Shown here: positions 10,623 through 17,073 of the stretch, one piece after another
Layout: each line of letters opens with the position of its first letter
Position numbering within the stretch: position 1 is the first letter of the stretch
Source of the DNA: Streptomyces sp. I05A-00742
GTDB lineage: Bacteria > Actinomycetota > Actinomycetes > Streptomycetales > Streptomycetaceae
Length of the DNA stretch: 64,000 nt
NCBI RefSeq assembly: GCF_013055795.1
Contig: NZ_JABETO010000018.1
Span: forward strand, 1 to 64,000
Reading direction: 5' to 3'
Notes under the pieces: model-generated
Database searches by the model: none
Told to the model about the DNA's origin: nothing
Seen by the model: the letters and a program-made list of their open reading frames with translations, nothing else
Position numbers and translations under genes: made by a program

Positions 10623-11452
10623 GCGCGTACTCCTCTGCCACTGACTGGATCAACGACAAGGACGCGTCCGGTGACAGCGCGTTCGCCCTCGCCAAGGTCA
10701 TAGATCTGCTCGCACCGGCTCACCGTGGCCGGGTCATCCAACAGGTTGCCGGTGTGAACCGCTTCGGTGTAAGCCACCGGCGGGGCGTCCTGGAACGTCA
10801 TAAGACTGAGTGCCCCGCCCAGCGCATGGGCACCCATGCCGAAGGGCAGCACCTGCACTCCGATCCTGCGCCTCCGTGCCAGCGAGGCCACGTGGAGGAG
10901 CTGCTCGCTCATCACCGAGGCTCCACCGACCCGCCTTCGGATGACGCTCTCGTCGAGAATGACCCACAACAGAGGGGCTGTTGGATGCCCAAGGATCCGT
11001 GACCGTTCCAGCCTGGCTGCCACCCAGGACTCGATCTCGTCCTCGGGCGCGAACGGGAATCCGCCCAAAAAGACGGCCCGCGCGTAGGCCGCCGTCTGGA
11101 GGAGCCCCGGCACGAAGGTGGACGCGTACTCGCGAATCCCCGTGGCCAGGCCTTCCAGGTAGACCGCTTCCGCGAAGTAGTCGGCGTACGGTGAGCTCCG
11201 GATCAGCTCCTCGCACAGGCGCTTGAAGAATCCGTCGGACCCCAAGCAAGCGTCGATCCGCTCCGCGATCTCGGGCTGTGGCCGCCGGACTGCCGTCTCG
11301 AACTGCCCGATGTACGACCCGGAACAGAACACCTTGTTCCCCAGCTCCTGCTGGGTGAGCCCTGCGGCTTCCCGGCGGCGCTTCAACTCGCTACCGAAGA
11401 ACCCCCAGCCGAGCAGCTGACCGGACTTCCTCGCGGAAGCAGCATTGGCCAT
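10619..11452 (-). CDS. XRE-family regulator with DUF5753-type C-terminal domain
   Basis: 277 residues. Residues 20-75 contain the Cro/CI helix-turn-helix (GSELKRRREAAGLTQQELGN, then YIGQFETAVRRPQPEIAERI). The C-terminal two thirds, beginning YLEGLATGIREYASTFVPGL followed by LQTAAYARAVFLGGF, is the DUF5753 domain typical of Streptomyces WhiJ-like and BldB-associated regulators. GGGGAG precedes ATG 11452. It is coupled to the DUF397 gene downstream and diverges from the small gene at 11569. Such pairs control development and antibiotic production in some species (family knowledge); the target here is unknown, though the tail module begins 1.4 kb away. Confidence 0.93.
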   Translation of the reverse strand: MANAASARKSGQLLGWGFFGSELKRRREAAGLTQQELGNKVFCSGSYIGQFETAVRRPQPEIAERIDACLGSDGFFKRLCEELIRSSPYADYFAEAVYLEGLATGIREYASTFVPGLLQTAAYARAVFLGGFPFAPEDEIESWVAARLERSRILGHPTAPLLWVILDESVIRRRVGGASVMSEQLLHVASLARRRRIGVQVLPFGMGAHALGGALSLMTFQDAPPVAYTEAVHTGNLLDDPATVSRCEQIYDLGEGERAVTGRVLVVDPVSGRGVRA

Positions 11453-11568
11453 TGATTAACTCCCCTTGATTACAACGCCGTTGTGGCGCCCGGACCGCTT
11501 CCGAGCCTAACCACACCACCCCACCCTGGAACCCGAATCCGCACGCACAACCCGAAGGGAACCTTCCC

Positions 11569-11763
11569 GTGACGTACCGCGAAGGCGCCTACGTGGTGGA
11601 CACCCGTAGCGCGAAGCTCGCACAGGTCATGGCCCGCGTGGGCCCCCGCGTCTACGTGAGACCGCCCGGCGGCGGCCGGGAGTGGGAGGCGCCACCGGAG
11701 GCGCTGCGCCTGGCGACGCGGGACGAGCAGATGGCGGCGGGCATCGGCCGGAGGACTCGATGA
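11569..11763 (+). CDS. Small hypothetical protein, WhiJ-cassette type
   Basis: 64 residues starting GTG (11569), after CGAAGGGAACC. The sequence YREGAYVVDTRSAKLAQVMA and YVRPPGGGREWEAPPEALRL looks like a compact beta-rich domain with a late helix. Similar short proteins often lie divergent from XRE/DUF397 pairs in Streptomyces (recalled pattern, no name known to me). Its TGA overlaps the ATG of the next gene (11760-11763). Confidence 0.75.
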   Translation: MTYREGAYVVDTRSAKLAQVMARVGPRVYVRPPGGGREWEAPPEALRLATRDEQMAAGIGRRTR

Positions 11764-12068
11764 GCGGGGACGGCTACCGCCACAGCACCCACACCACCAC
11801 CGGACGGCTGGTCCGGACCTGCGCCCACCGCGACGGTTGGGCAACCGCCGGCGGCGGGGTGCGGCGCTGCGTGTCCTGCGGGGTGGAGCGCTACGGCTCG
11901 TACGGGGCGTTGCGGCTGCCGGAGGACGAGGGCGGGCTCGGCGGGCGGACGGGAACGGAGCGGGCGGTCGCGGCGGCGACGGCCGTGGCGGTGCTGGGGA
12001 CGCGGTTCCTGGAGGCACGAGCCAGGCTGCTCCGGAGGCGGCCGTACGCCTGGACGGCGGCGGCGTGA
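11760..12068 (+). CDS. Small hypothetical protein with cysteine pairs
   Basis: 102 residues. The N-terminal half has two short motifs, TGRLVRTCAHRDGWATAGGG and RRCVSCGVERYGSYGALRLP, with Cys and His positions (C21, H23, and the CVSC pair) that could bind a metal. The second half is alanine- and arginine-rich and probably helical. The start codon overlaps the stop codon of the preceding gene, so the two are coupled. I do not recognise a family. The GC-rich antisense frame is a shadow. Confidence 0.6.
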   Translation: MSGDGYRHSTHTTTGRLVRTCAHRDGWATAGGGVRRCVSCGVERYGSYGALRLPEDEGGLGGRTGTERAVAAATAVAVLGTRFLEARARLLRRRPYAWTAAA

Positions 12069-12160
12069 GCGCGCTCGCACACCCGGCCGCGTCCGGAGCC
12101 CGCCCCGGCGCCGTGCTCGTCATACCGTGGCGGACGCCGTACAGCACACAGGAGGCCCGG

Positions 12161-12667
12161 GTGACGCTCACGGTGTCGGCCGACGGCAGGACGGCGGAGG
12201 GCCGCTTCTCACCAGGACCCGAGCGGCGGACCGCGCGGCCGGGCAGCGGCCCGACGTCGCCGACCGTGGACGTCGCCGCGGAGGGCGACGTGTCCACGAC
12301 GGCGCTCACGGAGGCCGAGTTCTGCCGCGAGGCGAACGGCTTCAGCCCGGTCGAGTTCGCCCTGGGCGTCCGGCTCCGGGACTGCCGGCAGGCGGCCGCG
12401 CCCCGGCAGGGCTACGGCAGGGCGGTGTGGTTCCAGGGGCTGGACGACGACCCGTCCTGGGCCTGCGTCCTGTTCCGGTCCGAGCCGCACCTGACGACGC
12501 TGGTCTGGCAGGGCGGCCCGCGCCGCCTGTGGGACGAGGCGGAGGCCGCGTACCGCTGGTGGGTGGGGCAGGGCGAGCCGCCACCCGGACGCTTCGGGGT
12601 GACGGTGGACGGAGCCGACGGCCGGGTCTGGCTGGACGACCCGGACAGCGTGATCAGAAGGCTGTAG
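12161..12667 (+). CDS. Hypothetical protein, 168 residues
   Basis: I start it at GTG 12161 because AGGAGGCCCGG lies immediately upstream; the frame is open further 5-prime without a better site. The protein has a serine/proline-rich N-terminus and a folded-looking part (EAEFCREANGFSPVEFALGV, GRAVWFQGLDDDPSWACVLF, TTLVWQGGPRRLWDEAEAAY). These contain several Trp residues but no motif I can name. It ends 22 bases before the tail-cluster promoter region and may be the last gene of the WhiJ-like cassette. Confidence 0.65.
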   Translation: MTLTVSADGRTAEGRFSPGPERRTARPGSGPTSPTVDVAAEGDVSTTALTEAEFCREANGFSPVEFALGVRLRDCRQAAAPRQGYGRAVWFQGLDDDPSWACVLFRSEPHLTTLVWQGGPRRLWDEAEAAYRWWVGQGEPPPGRFGVTVDGADGRVWLDDPDSVIRRL

Positions 12668-12688
12668 CGCGCGAGCGCGAAAGTTGTT

Positions 12689-12718
12689 GTTGCGCGTTCG
12701 CGCGAAGTCGTTCACAAT
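12689..12718 (+). promoter_or_regulatory. Promoter and probable operator of the tail module
   Basis: TTGCGC (12690-12695) and CACAAT (12713-12718) are 17 bases apart, a plausible promoter with a transcription start near 12725. The spacer contains the 10-bp palindrome TTCGCGCGAA (12698-12707), a usual place for a repressor site. The 16-mer at 12689-12704 differs only by two transitions from 5855-5870 upstream of the genes beside the XRE regulator. A further inverted core (CGCTCGCGC on the minus strand) lies around 12670-12680. No LexA-type SOS box is seen. Confidence 0.6.
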
Positions 12719-12725
12719 AGATGCA

Positions 12726-12769
12726 GCGGCGGAGCTGTGCCCGGGAAACCGGGCCACGGCATCCGCCGC
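12726..12769 (+). promoter_or_regulatory. Strong hairpin at the 5-prime end of the tail-module transcript
   Basis: The outer stem GCGGCGGA/TCCGCCGC (12726-12733 with 12762-12769) encloses a second stem of about 11 bp with one bulge, closed by the tetraloop GAAA (12745-12748). If transcription starts near 12725, this is the very start of the mRNA. It could protect the message, act as an attenuator, or bind a protein. No riboswitch family is recognised. Confidence 0.6.
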
Positions 12770-12879
12770 TTCGCGTTGAGCGGGACGGCGCACACGCCGC
12801 CCCTCCCTTCCTCCCTCCGCACGGCGCGCGTCGCGCCGTCCCGTTCGCGCACCCTCCCCCGAAAAGGAGCCCCCATGTG

Positions 12880-13284
12880 ATGGACGCCCCGATCTCGTTC
12901 CCCGATGTGGAACGCCTCATCGTCGACAACCTGAAGCTCCGCTCCGAACTGGCCGGGGCGATCGTCGACAACCGCCCGCCCGCCGGCTTCGACGGCACAC
13001 AGAAAGCGGTGCTGGTCTCCCGGACCGGCGGCGCCTGGGTCGACGACCTGCACCTCGACCAGCCGCTCGTCGAGCTGGAGGTGTACGGGCCGGACAAGAC
13101 GGCGGCCCACGCACTCTCGCTGCTGGTCCGCACCGCGCTGCTCCAACTGCGCGGCACCGTCTACGGGAAGACGGTCGTCGCCGACGTCGTCGAGACCGAG
13201 GCGGTGCGCTGGTTCCCGGACTTCAACCGCCCGGGCGCGAACCGCTACCGCACGACGGTGTGGTTCTCGCTCCGCCCCGCCTGA
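12880..13284 (+). CDS. Tail terminator/completion-like protein, first gene of the tail module
   Basis: 134 residues (MDAPISFPDVERLIVDNLKL ... RYRTTVWFSLRPA). Size, position directly before the tube gene, and the pattern of an N-terminal helix followed by a beta-sheet ending in an Arg-Tyr-Arg strand fit the tail-terminator/neck proteins of siphophages (gpU-like), which cap the tube. The family is inferred from position, not from a match. AAGGAG at 12864-12869 is followed by the sequence ATGTGATGG: the ATG at 12875 is immediately followed by TGA, and GTG 12877 or ATG 12880 then opens this frame. I use ATG 12880. Confidence 0.7.
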   Translation: MDAPISFPDVERLIVDNLKLRSELAGAIVDNRPPAGFDGTQKAVLVSRTGGAWVDDLHLDQPLVELEVYGPDKTAAHALSLLVRTALLQLRGTVYGKTVVADVVETEAVRWFPDFNRPGANRYRTTVWFSLRPA

Positions 13285-13307
13285 TCCACCGACCGCCTCT
13301 TCACCCG

Positions 13308-13331
13308 GGCCCCGCCGACGACGGCGGGGCC
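13308..13331 (+). terminator. Hairpin between terminator-like gene and tube gene
   Basis: A perfect 10-bp stem (GGCCCCGCCG and its complement) with loop ACGA is followed by TTT at 13332-13334. It lies 24 bases after the stop codon at 13284, in a transcription unit that continues, so it may attenuate read-through rather than end transcription. Confidence 0.7.
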
Positions 13332-13359
13332 TTTCCCGTCACCTCACCAAGGAGAACCC

Positions 13360-13944
13360 ATGCCCGGAATGAACCCGAGCGAGATCCGCGTGGCCGGCAC
13401 CGGCCGCATCCTCGTCGCCAAGGCCGGCACCGACGGCCCTGCCGACACCACCGTCGAATGGGGGCCCGCCTGGCGGGACCTGGGCTACACCAGCACGGAC
13501 GGCGTGAAGTTCAGCCGCAAGGGCAAGACGGCGAACGTCGACACCTGGCAGTCCCTGACCCCGGTCCGGACCATCTACACCGACCGCGAACTGACCCTCA
13601 AGTTCGGCATGCTCCAGCTCAACGAGGACACCCTGCCGTTCTTCTTCGGCGAGGGCGAGACCGCCGAGACCGCCCCGAACTCGGGCATCTTCAAGTACGA
13701 GCTCCAGACCGAGCGGACGGAGGACGAGCGTGCGCTCGGCCTCGAATTCAACGACGGCGCCGAGATCCGCTACCGCTTCGTCATCCCGCGCGGCCTGGTG
13801 ACGACCAACGACGACCTGGACTTCAACCGCAAGGGCGCGGTGAAGCTGGGCGTCACCTTCACGGCCCTCGCCCCGAAGCCCGGTGCGGCGCTGGCGACGT
13901 GGCTGATGAAGGACAAGGCGTACGCGGTAGCCCCGCCGAAGTAG
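13360..13944 (+). CDS. Major tail tube protein of a siphophage-type tail
   Basis: 194 residues. After AAGGAGAACCC the protein starts MPGMNPSEIRVAGTGRILVA and continues with the short beta strands and charged turns of an actinophage tail-tube subunit (KFSRKGKTANVDTWQSLTPV, YTDRELTLKFGMLQLNED, TTNDDLDFNRKGAVKLGV). Length and position between terminator-like protein and tail assembly chaperones match lambda-type tail modules. It should polymerise into hollow hexameric rings. Strong hairpins lie on both sides (13308-13331 and 13969-14005). No sheath gene accompanies it, so the tail would be non-contractile. Confidence 0.85.
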   Translation: MPGMNPSEIRVAGTGRILVAKAGTDGPADTTVEWGPAWRDLGYTSTDGVKFSRKGKTANVDTWQSLTPVRTIYTDRELTLKFGMLQLNEDTLPFFFGEGETAETAPNSGIFKYELQTERTEDERALGLEFNDGAEIRYRFVIPRGLVTTNDDLDFNRKGAVKLGVTFTALAPKPGAALATWLMKDKAYAVAPPK

Positions 13945-13968
13945 AACCCACTCGCACCACCTGAACCA

Positions 13969-14005
13969 GGCGCCGCCCCACTTCCCTCCGCACCGGGGCG
14001 GCGCC
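13969..14005 (+). terminator. Hairpin downstream of the tube gene
   Basis: An 11-bp perfect stem, GGCGCCGCCCC (13969-13979) with GGGGCGGCGCC (13995-14005), has a 15-base loop. It sits 24 bases after the tube stop codon and before the chaperone gene. It could reduce downstream transcription so that tube protein is made in excess. Confidence 0.65.
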
Positions 14006-14042
14006 GCCCCCTGAACTTCCCTTTGGCAAAGGAGCAATCACC

Positions 14043-14333
14043 ATGCCCGCATTCGACGTCAACGCCGCCCGCGCCCAGCGCCTGGAGGCACAGGGCAGCG
14101 CCTGGTCCTTCACCCTCGACAGCGACACCTTCGAACTTCCCACCGAGATCAACCACCGCACGGCCCGCGCCCTGCGCGACCTCGACGACAACGACGTCGA
14201 CGGCCTGCTGGGTCTCCTCATGGGCGAGAAGCAGTTCAAGCGCTTCGCGTCGCACGACGTCACCATGCAGGACATCGCCGCGATCCTGGAGGCATACGGC
14301 AAGGAGACCGGGCTCGGCCTGGGGGAAGACTGA
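14043..14333 (+). CDS. Tail assembly chaperone, gpG-like
   Basis: 96 residues, starting ATG 14043 after AAAGGAG. The sequence RAQRLEAQGSAWSFTLDSDT, then LPTEINHRTARALRDLDDND and QFKRFASHDVTMQDIAAILE, is typical of actinophage chaperones, which bind the tape-measure protein while the tube assembles around it. It ends GLGLGED at the TGA 14331-14333. A G-rich run at 14321-14325 just before the stop gives a plausible -1 slip into the frame of the next ORF. Confidence 0.88.
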   Translation: MPAFDVNAARAQRLEAQGSAWSFTLDSDTFELPTEINHRTARALRDLDDNDVDGLLGLLMGEKQFKRFASHDVTMQDIAAILEAYGKETGLGLGED

Positions 14334-14746
14334 GCCTCGACGCGTTCGTAGAAGAACACGCCGAGGCACTCGAAGCCGACCTCCTGCGGCACTACGGCGT
14401 GGACGTCCTGGACTGGCACCGCGGCACACTCTCCTCCCGCCGCCTCACAGTGCTCGTCAAGCACCTCCCACGCGACAGCGCGGTCAACCGCGACCTCCAC
14501 GGCGAAGCCACGGACTGGGGACCGGCCGAACACCTCCTCGCCGCAGCGGTGGACCACCTGGCCGTCGCCAACTGGATGACGGCCACCCTCCACAGCGACG
14601 AGGACACGGAACCGCTGGAGTACCCGGAGCCGGTACCGCGACCGGGCAGCAACACCTTGGACACGGAGGAACGCCCCGAGGAAGCCCCCTCTTACATGTC
14701 TGGGGACATCGCCGATAAAGACCGGCTAGCCGCATTTTTCGCGTGA
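14324..14746 (+). CDS. C-terminal part of frameshifted chaperone (gpGT-like)
   Basis: This frame is open from before the end of the gpG-like gene and has no good start codon: its first candidate is a GTG at 14399 without a ribosome site. Read after a -1 shift at 14322-14324 it gives GRLSLDAFVEEHAEALEADL, then LRHYGVDVLDWHRGTLSSRR, the typical T-domain opening of actinophage G-T proteins. The rest, ending DIADKDRLAAFFA, is acidic in the middle. The fusion, made at low frequency, carries the T domain that links chaperone and tape measure to tube subunits in lambda. The frameshift itself is inferred. Confidence 0.75.
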   Translation, partial: GRLSLDAFVEEHAEALEADLLRHYGVDVLDWHRGTLSSRRLTVLVKHLPRDSAVNRDLHGEATDWGPAEHLLAAAVDHLAVANWMTATLHSDEDTEPLEYPEPVPRPGSNTLDTEERPEEAPSYMSGDIADKDRLAAFFA

Positions 14747-14787
14747 TATTGACCGAGCAGCTCGCGGCTCCACCGCACCCTTCAGCC

Positions 14788-15210
14788 TCATAGCCAGATA
14801 GCCAAGAAGTATAGATTTATCACCACGACCAGGGCAATCCCTCCCCACAAGGGAAGTCCGGCCTGAGATTTCACCGAAAGCTCCCGCACGGTGCGCGCCC
14901 GCCGGTTCGGCGCTTGAGGGTCGTAGAGCAGATCGACAATTTCACCGGTCTCGGCTATACGCCGCCCCCGAAGGGCTGTGCGGTAGGTCGCTTGAATTCC
15001 ATCTGATGTGACGAAGTCAAACCGTTCAGAAACCCGGCTTTCGGACCAGTAGCAGTCCACGCATTCCGCCTCTGCCTTCACACCCACCCGCCTCAGCCTC
15101 CGCGCCACAAGCAGTGGCCTTATGCCGAACGGCCAAATCAGCGCCCCGAACAGAACGGTCATGATGAATACGTAAAAGATCCATCCCGCATTCCCTCCGA
15201 ACCAGCTCAT
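14788..15210 (-). CDS. DUF3592-like membrane protein
   Basis: 140 residues, starting ATG 15208-15210 after GGAGGGTTCC. It has an N-terminal membrane segment (AGWIFYVFIMTVLFGALIWP), a soluble region with CVDCYWSESRVSERFDFVTS and VDLLYDPQAPNRRAR, and a C-terminal membrane segment (GLPLWGGIALVVVINLYFLA). This is the DUF3592 arrangement. It is the only gene in the module on the opposite strand. It is noticeably more AT-rich than its neighbours and diverges from the coiled-coil gene at 15324, so it looks like a later insertion. An immunity-type role next to a possible toxin or effector is imaginable but not shown. Confidence 0.8.
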   Translation of the reverse strand: MSWFGGNAGWIFYVFIMTVLFGALIWPFGIRPLLVARRLRRVGVKAEAECVDCYWSESRVSERFDFVTSDGIQATYRTALRGRRIAETGEIVDLLYDPQAPNRRARTVRELSVKSQAGLPLWGGIALVVVINLYFLAIWL

Positions 15211-15323
15211 GGAACCCTCCGTTGAGACGGTCGACGCCTGCACCCGCAGCCGCAGCTTACACAGTCTCGCCGGGAGCCGCCCAGGCTGATATCTGTGCAC
15301 GAAACAGACGATAAGGAAGGTGA

Positions 15324-15956
15324 ATGTTCGCCATGGGCGACAGCGTGTACACCGACAGGAATAACAGCGACCTCCTCCCCAATCAACTCTGGTTCAAGGC
15401 CGACTACGACCACTTGAAGAAAAAGGTCAACGACATCGCCGTGACCGTCAACGGCATCAGCGTCGGCTGGGACACGGCGAAGGCAAGCGGCGGCATTTGG
15501 GCAGGCGGCCTGACTGCCGTCAAGACGGATTTCACCGGATTCAAGGTGGACGAAAAGGGAGCATCTCTTTTCGGTATCCAGCTGAAGACCTGGTCTTGGG
15601 CCCGGGACGACAAACTGAACTCTGCCTTCACGGAAAAGAGAATTCAAAAACTCGAGAATGAGATCGAGGCACAATACGATCCAGCCCGAGATGCTGCGCG
15701 CACCGCAAACAGGACCAGAGGGGACAGCAAGGCGGAGAAGATAGCCCGCACAAAACTGGAGGATCTCGAGAAGGCGCGCCTGAAACTAGCCAACCTGTAC
15801 CAAGATCTTGAGAAATACGAGAAAAACATAAAGAACAAGAGCGAGGCGACCAGGAATCGCATGGAAGACGCCAGCGAAAACCTACAGGCCATAAAAACCA
15901 GGATTGAGGCTTTGGAGGGCTCGACAAGGAAGGTCAGCAATGCCATCGGACAGTAA
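15324..15956 (+). CDS. Hypothetical coiled-coil protein inside the tail module
   Basis: 210 residues, no family recognised. Residues 1-95 contain the hydrophobic and aromatic segment NGISVGWDTAKASGGIWAGG followed by LTAVKTDFTGFKVDEKGASL; residues 105-205 are a long charged coiled coil (EKRIQKLENEIEAQYDPARD, RLKLANLYQDLEKYEKNIKN). AAGGAAGG lies 3-4 bases before ATG 15324; an in-frame ATG nine bases on is an alternative. Lysine and asparagine are more common and GC lower than in neighbouring genes, which suggests transfer. It lies exactly between chaperone and tape-measure genes. It could be a cargo protein, a third tape-measure-like part, or unrelated. Confidence 0.7.
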   Translation: MFAMGDSVYTDRNNSDLLPNQLWFKADYDHLKKKVNDIAVTVNGISVGWDTAKASGGIWAGGLTAVKTDFTGFKVDEKGASLFGIQLKTWSWARDDKLNSAFTEKRIQKLENEIEAQYDPARDAARTANRTRGDSKAEKIARTKLEDLEKARLKLANLYQDLEKYEKNIKNKSEATRNRMEDASENLQAIKTRIEALEGSTRKVSNAIGQ

Positions 15957-15998
15957 CGAATCAGTCCGGAACAATCCACCCGGCGAATGAGCTGAACA

Positions 15999-17063
15999 AT
16001 GACACTGGTCCGATCCTTTCAGAGCGGCACCCGAAACGCACAGATATTCAAAACCGCGATCGACGGCACCGGCAAATCCGCCCAAAGGCTCAGCAATCAC
16101 ACCGGCGCCCTCAACACCGGCATGGGCAAGGTCAAGACCTCCGCCCAGCAGGCCGGCCGCGAAGTCAAGAACCTGAAAGGCGGTGCCGACGCCACCGCCA
16201 AGGCGATCGGCAAGGTCGGCAAGGAGTCCACCAAGGCAGCGCCCGGGCTGGACAAGGCCGGCGGAAGCATGAAGAAGGCCGCGAAGAATACCGACGGCCT
16301 CAACCGGTCGATGAAGAAGAACTTCATCGCCCAACTGGTGAGCCTCTTCCAGCCGTTGATAGAGAAGGTCGTCGACATGGCCTCCAAGTCGACGACCATG
16401 CGGCGGATCATGAAGAAGGCCTTCGAGGTCATCGGCAAGGCCGTCGACCAGGCGTCGAAGATCATCGGTCCGCTGATGAAGGGCCTCGGCAGCCTGATGT
16501 CGCTGGTCTGGGGCGGGATCAAGAAGGCGGTCCTGCCGATCGCTCTCTGGTTCATGACCGACCTGCCGGCCGCGTTCGGTGCCGTGAAGAAAGCGCTGCA
16601 CGCGGCCTGGGACGCGCTCCCGGAGTCGGTCAAGACCATCTTCCGGGCGATCGGCTCGGCGGTGAAGGACCCCATCAACTCCCTGATCGGGATGATCAAC
16701 ACCCTCATCACCTCCCTCAACGGCATCCACGTCACCGTCCCGAGCTGGATCCCGCACTTCGGCGGCAAGGGCTTCACCATCAACGTCCCGCCGATCCCCA
16801 AGCTCGCCGAGGGCGGCATCGTCACCCCGCGCAGCGGCGGCGTGCCGGCCGTCGTCGCGGAGGCGGGCGAGGCCGAGGCCGTGCTGCCGCTGTCGCGGCT
16901 GGACCGGCTGCTGACCCGTACGGCCGTGGCGGCAAGGCTCTCGGCGGCCGGCGGCTCCCCCGCCGACGGCGGGTTCCGCATCGAGAACTACTACGCGACG
17001 CAGGCCGACGACCCCCGGGACACCGCCATGGCGCTGATGTTCCTCGCCAAGGCCCGCGGTTGA
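15999..17063 (+). CDS. Short tape-measure-like tail protein, copy 1
   Basis: 354 residues. The N-terminal 120 residues form a lysine/alanine-rich helical region (NLKGGADATAKAIGKVGKES). Hydrophobic stretches follow (PLMKGLGSLMSLVWGGIKKA, INSLIGMINTLITSLNGIHV). Residues 268-303 carry the tape-measure C-terminal motif: LAEGGIVTPRSGGVPAVVAE followed by AGEAEAVLPLSRLDRLL. The tape measure sets tail length and is a tail-lumen protein. At about 0.15 nm per residue this copy would specify a tail near 50 nm, far shorter than in most siphophages. A second related gene follows 10 bases later. The start has only a weak ribosome site. Confidence 0.82.
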   Translation: MTLVRSFQSGTRNAQIFKTAIDGTGKSAQRLSNHTGALNTGMGKVKTSAQQAGREVKNLKGGADATAKAIGKVGKESTKAAPGLDKAGGSMKKAAKNTDGLNRSMKKNFIAQLVSLFQPLIEKVVDMASKSTTMRRIMKKAFEVIGKAVDQASKIIGPLMKGLGSLMSLVWGGIKKAVLPIALWFMTDLPAAFGAVKKALHAAWDALPESVKTIFRAIGSAVKDPINSLIGMINTLITSLNGIHVTVPSWIPHFGGKGFTINVPPIPKLAEGGIVTPRSGGVPAVVAEAGEAEAVLPLSRLDRLLTRTAVAARLSAAGGSPADGGFRIENYYATQADDPRDTAMALMFLAKARG

Positions 17064-17073
17064 GGAGGCCCGC

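Noticed and set aside
12680..12720. LexA/SOS box at the tail promoter
   Set aside because: The TTCGCGCGAA palindrome does not fit the actinobacterial GAAC(N4)GTTC pattern.
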